Assembly: GCF_002995785.1 (NCBI RefSeq)
Contig: NZ_PVXO01000008.1
Span: 1-59,344 of the forward strand
From: Clostridium liquoris
GTDB taxonomy: Bacteria > Bacillota > Clostridia > Clostridiales > Clostridiaceae
Length of the DNA: 59,344 nt
Reading direction: 5' to 3'
Shown here: positions 57,067 through 59,344 of the stretch, piece by piece
How the letters are laid out: every line of letters starts with the position of its first letter
How positions within the stretch are numbered: position 1 is the stretch's first letter
Program-made: the position numbers and the translations under genes
Notes under the pieces: generated by a model
What the model was told of the DNA's origin: nothing
The model's database searches: none
The model's input: the letters and a program-made list of their open reading frames with translations, nothing else

Positions 57067-58133
57067 TCTTTATACTTCTTTCTAGTATATTCACCTATCG
57101 ACATTTCACTACATTTTTTATCTGCCTTTAATAATACATTTCCCAATTCAATTGCATTATTTTGAATAACATTAATCTTATTTGTCTTTAATCTTCCTAC
57201 AGTGTCATAAAAAAATTCTTTTTTATTGGCATAGAGTTTTGAAATATCTCTACTATTTATCTCAATATATAAGTTATCTGCATTTTCTCTATTAAAAAAT
57301 TCATATATCATATCATTTAATATACTACTGTCTACTAATTCTCTAAAGGCAGGATGAAAGGGGCCAGCCACTACTTCCCTTCCTACATTTATTTCCTCTG
57401 TAGGCTGCAGCCCTACCCTTATTACCTTAATACCATTTGCTATAAGCATCCCATATACTATTTTGCAAATAGTCACAGCTTCCTTTAATGAATATGGACT
57501 ATATATGCCTTGCTTATACATAATTTCCATGGGAGTGTTTTTAACCACTAAAGCAGGATATATCCTACATATATCTGGTTCCATAGATATAATCTTTTCA
57601 GTAGTCTCAATATCCTTTAAAAAAGTATCACCAGGAAGTCCCAGCATTATTTGGTGTCCTAGGGTAAATCCATATTCCTTTATAAGTTTTGACGCGGTGT
57701 ATACGTCCTCCTCACTATGCCCCCTGCCAGATTTTAAAAGCACTTCATCATCCATGGACTGTACTCCTAGTTCTATTATATCTACACCATATTGTTTCAG
57801 GTTATCTAATATAGTTTTATCTATATAATCCGGCCTAGTAGATAATCTAATAAAATTAATCTCTCCCTTATCCTTATATGTCTTTGCTACTTTTAATAAT
57901 TTCTTCTGCTTATTTATATCTATGGCAGTAAAAGTACCTCCAAAGAAAGATACCTCCACTATAGAATTATCAGCATCTATAGTTTTCAAGTAACTTTCAA
58001 TTATATGCTTTGTATACTTTTCATCTACTATTTCTTCATTTCCCGTTATAGTTCTCTGATTACAAAATACACAATTATGTGGGCATCCTTCATTAGGCAC
58101 AAATATAGGTATTATATAATGTGTTTTACTCAT
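57045..58133 (-). CDS. Elp3-like radical SAM protein
   Basis: A 362-aa radical SAM enzyme with C-x3-C-x2-C (CPHNCVFC) at 17-24, SFFGGTFTAID and LGVQSMDDEVL typical of the Elp3/YhcC-like subgroup. The C-terminal GNAT domain of true Elp3 is absent. Similar genes lie next to rnc in many clostridia; the reaction is unknown. The frame extends 31 codons upstream over rnc, but the ATG at 58133 has GGAGG 6 bases ahead and overlaps rnc by 8 bases. Confidence 0.88.
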   Translation of the reverse strand: MSKTHYIIPIFVPNEGCPHNCVFCNQRTITGNEEIVDEKYTKHIIESYLKTIDADNSIVEVSFFGGTFTAIDINKQKKLLKVAKTYKDKGEINFIRLSTRPDYIDKTILDNLKQYGVDIIELGVQSMDDEVLLKSGRGHSEEDVYTASKLIKEYGFTLGHQIMLGLPGDTFLKDIETTEKIISMEPDICRIYPALVVKNTPMEIMYKQGIYSPYSLKEAVTICKIVYGMLIANGIKVIRVGLQPTEEINVGREVVAGPFHPAFRELVDSSILNDMIYEFFNRENADNLYIEINSRDISKLYANKKEFFYDTVGRLKTNKINVIQNNAIELGNVLLKADKKCSEMSIGEYTRKKYKEGYFNLI

Positions 58134-58827
58134 ATTTCTCCTCCATATTTTTAATAGCTTCCTTAGCCGCATTTTGCTCGGCCTCTTTTTTGCTATAACC
58201 CTCTCCTTTGCCAAGGATGCTATCATCTATCTGAACCTGCATAAAGAATTTTCTTCTGTGAGGTGGTCCTTCAAATTTAATAAGATCATATCTTATGTCT
58301 ATATCCCCATGTTCTTGTAATCTTTCCTGCAACTTTGTTTTATAGTCAAGTACTATTTCATTCTTCATAGCCCTGTCAATTATTCCTTTAAAATTGCCTA
58401 AAATAAAGGTTTTTGCCACTTCTATACCTCTATCTAAATAAATAGCTGCAATTATTGCCTCCACGCAGTCTGCTAAAATAGAAGCTCTATATCTTCCTCC
58501 AGTAAGCTCTTCTCCTTTGCTCATAATCATATACTCACCTAATTTCCATCTTTGAGCCACTTCAAATAGGGAATTTTCACATACGATTAATGCTCTTTTT
58601 TTAGATAGCTCTCCCTCGGATTTCTCTTTATAATTCATAAATAAATACTCAGTAATTACAAGCTGTAACACTGAATCCCCTAAGAATTCTAATCTCTCAT
58701 TATATTTAACATGTTTCTTTTGATTTGCATAGGAACTATGCGTAAGTGCTACATTTAATAATGATTCATCTTTAAATACAATGCCTAATTTATATTCCAA
58801 TTCTTTACGGTATCTCTTGTTTTCCAT
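58126..58827 (-). CDS. rnc: Ribonuclease III
   Basis: A 233-aa double-strand endoribonuclease for rRNA and mRNA processing. NERLEFLGDSVLQLV is the catalytic signature (about 43-57), with ADCVEAIIAAIYLD as the second acidic patch and a C-terminal dsRNA-binding domain (about 158-228). AAGGAG precedes the ATG. It lies between acpP and the smc cluster, as in Bacillus. Confidence 0.97.
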   Translation of the reverse strand: MENKRYRKELEYKLGIVFKDESLLNVALTHSSYANQKKHVKYNERLEFLGDSVLQLVITEYLFMNYKEKSEGELSKKRALIVCENSLFEVAQRWKLGEYMIMSKGEELTGGRYRASILADCVEAIIAAIYLDRGIEVAKTFILGNFKGIIDRAMKNEIVLDYKTKLQERLQEHGDIDIRYDLIKFEGPPHRRKFFMQVQIDDSILGKGEGYSKKEAEQNAAKEAIKNMEEKYE

Positions 58828-58925
58828 ATATAATGACTCCTTTTATTAAGAAGTTTATTATTCAATTTGCTATGTAAATTAACATAGTAAATTCAACAAT
58901 AAACCTTATTATTTTTTGTAAAGAT

Positions 58926-58955
58926 AAAGCCCCGTAAAATAAAATACGGGACTTT
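58926..58955 (-). terminator. Terminator after acpP
   Basis: AAAG-CCCGTA/TACGGG-CTTT with one mismatch and an A/T loop, 4 bases past the acpP stop. The U-tract is short. Confidence 0.65.
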
Positions 58956-58959
58956 CTTG

Positions 58960-59193
58960 TTATCCTTCAGTATGAGCTTTTATGTATTCTACTACATCTC
59001 CTACTGTTGATATTTTTTCAGCATCTTCATCCGGTATTTCTAAATCAAACTCAGTTTCTAATGCCATTACTAATTCAACAATATCAAGTGAATCTGCCCC
59101 TAAGTCATCCATAAATGATGATTCCATAGTTATTTCTTCTTGGTCAACACCCAATTGTTCTGAAATTATATTTTTAATCTTTTTTAATATCAT
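58960..59193 (-). CDS. acpP: Acyl carrier protein
   Basis: A 77-aa carrier for fatty acid synthesis. Ser35 in [12 protein letters not shown] takes the phosphopantetheine arm. The protein is acidic, as expected. AGGAGGTGA precedes the ATG. The 150 bases upstream to the window edge hold no recognised gene; a plsX or fab gene would be expected just outside. Confidence 0.97.
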   Translation of the reverse strand: MILKKIKNIISEQLGVDQEEITMESSFMDDLGADSLDIVELVMALETEFDLEIPDEDAEKISTVGDVVEYIKAHTEG

Positions 59194-59344
59194 AATTTCA
59201 CCTCCTGAAAATCTTATATAGTATTCTCGAAAACTCCCAAGGTACTGAAGTTTCTACATTAATTTTTCTATAGAAATCAGCTTCACCCCAGAGTTTTTTC
59301 AAGTTTTATATTGTACGAATAGCTTATATAATTTAAGATATTCG

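Overview
The window is a low-GC stretch of chromosome from an endospore-forming Firmicute, almost certainly Clostridium in the strict sense or a close relative. The grounds are the AT-rich sequence, strong GGAGG ribosome binding sites with frequent GTG/TTG starts, two spoVS genes, codY, a spoIIIE/ftsK-type translocase, and a housekeeping order like that of other clostridia. All but two genes read on the minus strand; the exceptions are a DUF378 membrane protein gene at 3348 and yraN at 45179. I see no rRNA, tRNA, CRISPR array, insertion sequence or prophage.

Reading with transcription (high to low coordinates), the first block is acpP, rnc, an Elp3-like radical SAM gene, a second spoVS, an easily missed 32-codon ORF, smc, ftsY, ylxM, ffh, rpsP, khpA, rimM, trmD, rplS, lepB, rbgA and rnhB. 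This is the acyl-carrier, SRP, ribosome-maturation and chromosome-condensation block. yraN lies backwards next. Then come comM, dprA and topA, then codY, rpsB, tsf, pyrH, frr, uppS, cdsA, an AI-2E/YtvI-type permease gene, dxr, rseP and ispG. A promoter and a two-hairpin leader follow, then rimP, nusA, ylxR, ylxQ, infB, rbfA, nrnA, truB, ribF, rpsO and pnp. polC, which I remember between ispG and rimP in some other clostridia, is not here.

The lower block holds an M16 peptidase gene, ymxH, an aspartokinase gene, tepA, spoIIIE/ftsK, rimO, pgsA, recA with an SOS box, rny and the first spoVS. Near the low-coordinate end is the only accessory-looking cassette (5405-7901): a UbiA-family phosphoribosyl-polyprenyl-phosphate synthase, a GT-C membrane glycosyltransferase and a 4-TM DMT/SMR-type transporter. 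After it come an aminotransferase gene, ptsH, the DUF378 gene, purB and a tyrosine recombinase gene with an inverted repeat at its promoter.

The most interesting points are: (1) the three-gene polyprenyl-phosphate-pentose cassette; (2) both spoVS paralogues having sigma-H-type promoters with identical 13-nt spacing, one inside a terminator and one across a stop codon; (3) a 32-aa membrane peptide gene leading the smc operon; (4) a sigma-A promoter plus two-hairpin leader ahead of rimP-nusA-infB; (5) a 10-bp inverted repeat at the likely start point of the recombinase gene. Family assignments rest on motifs recognised by eye; no search was run.
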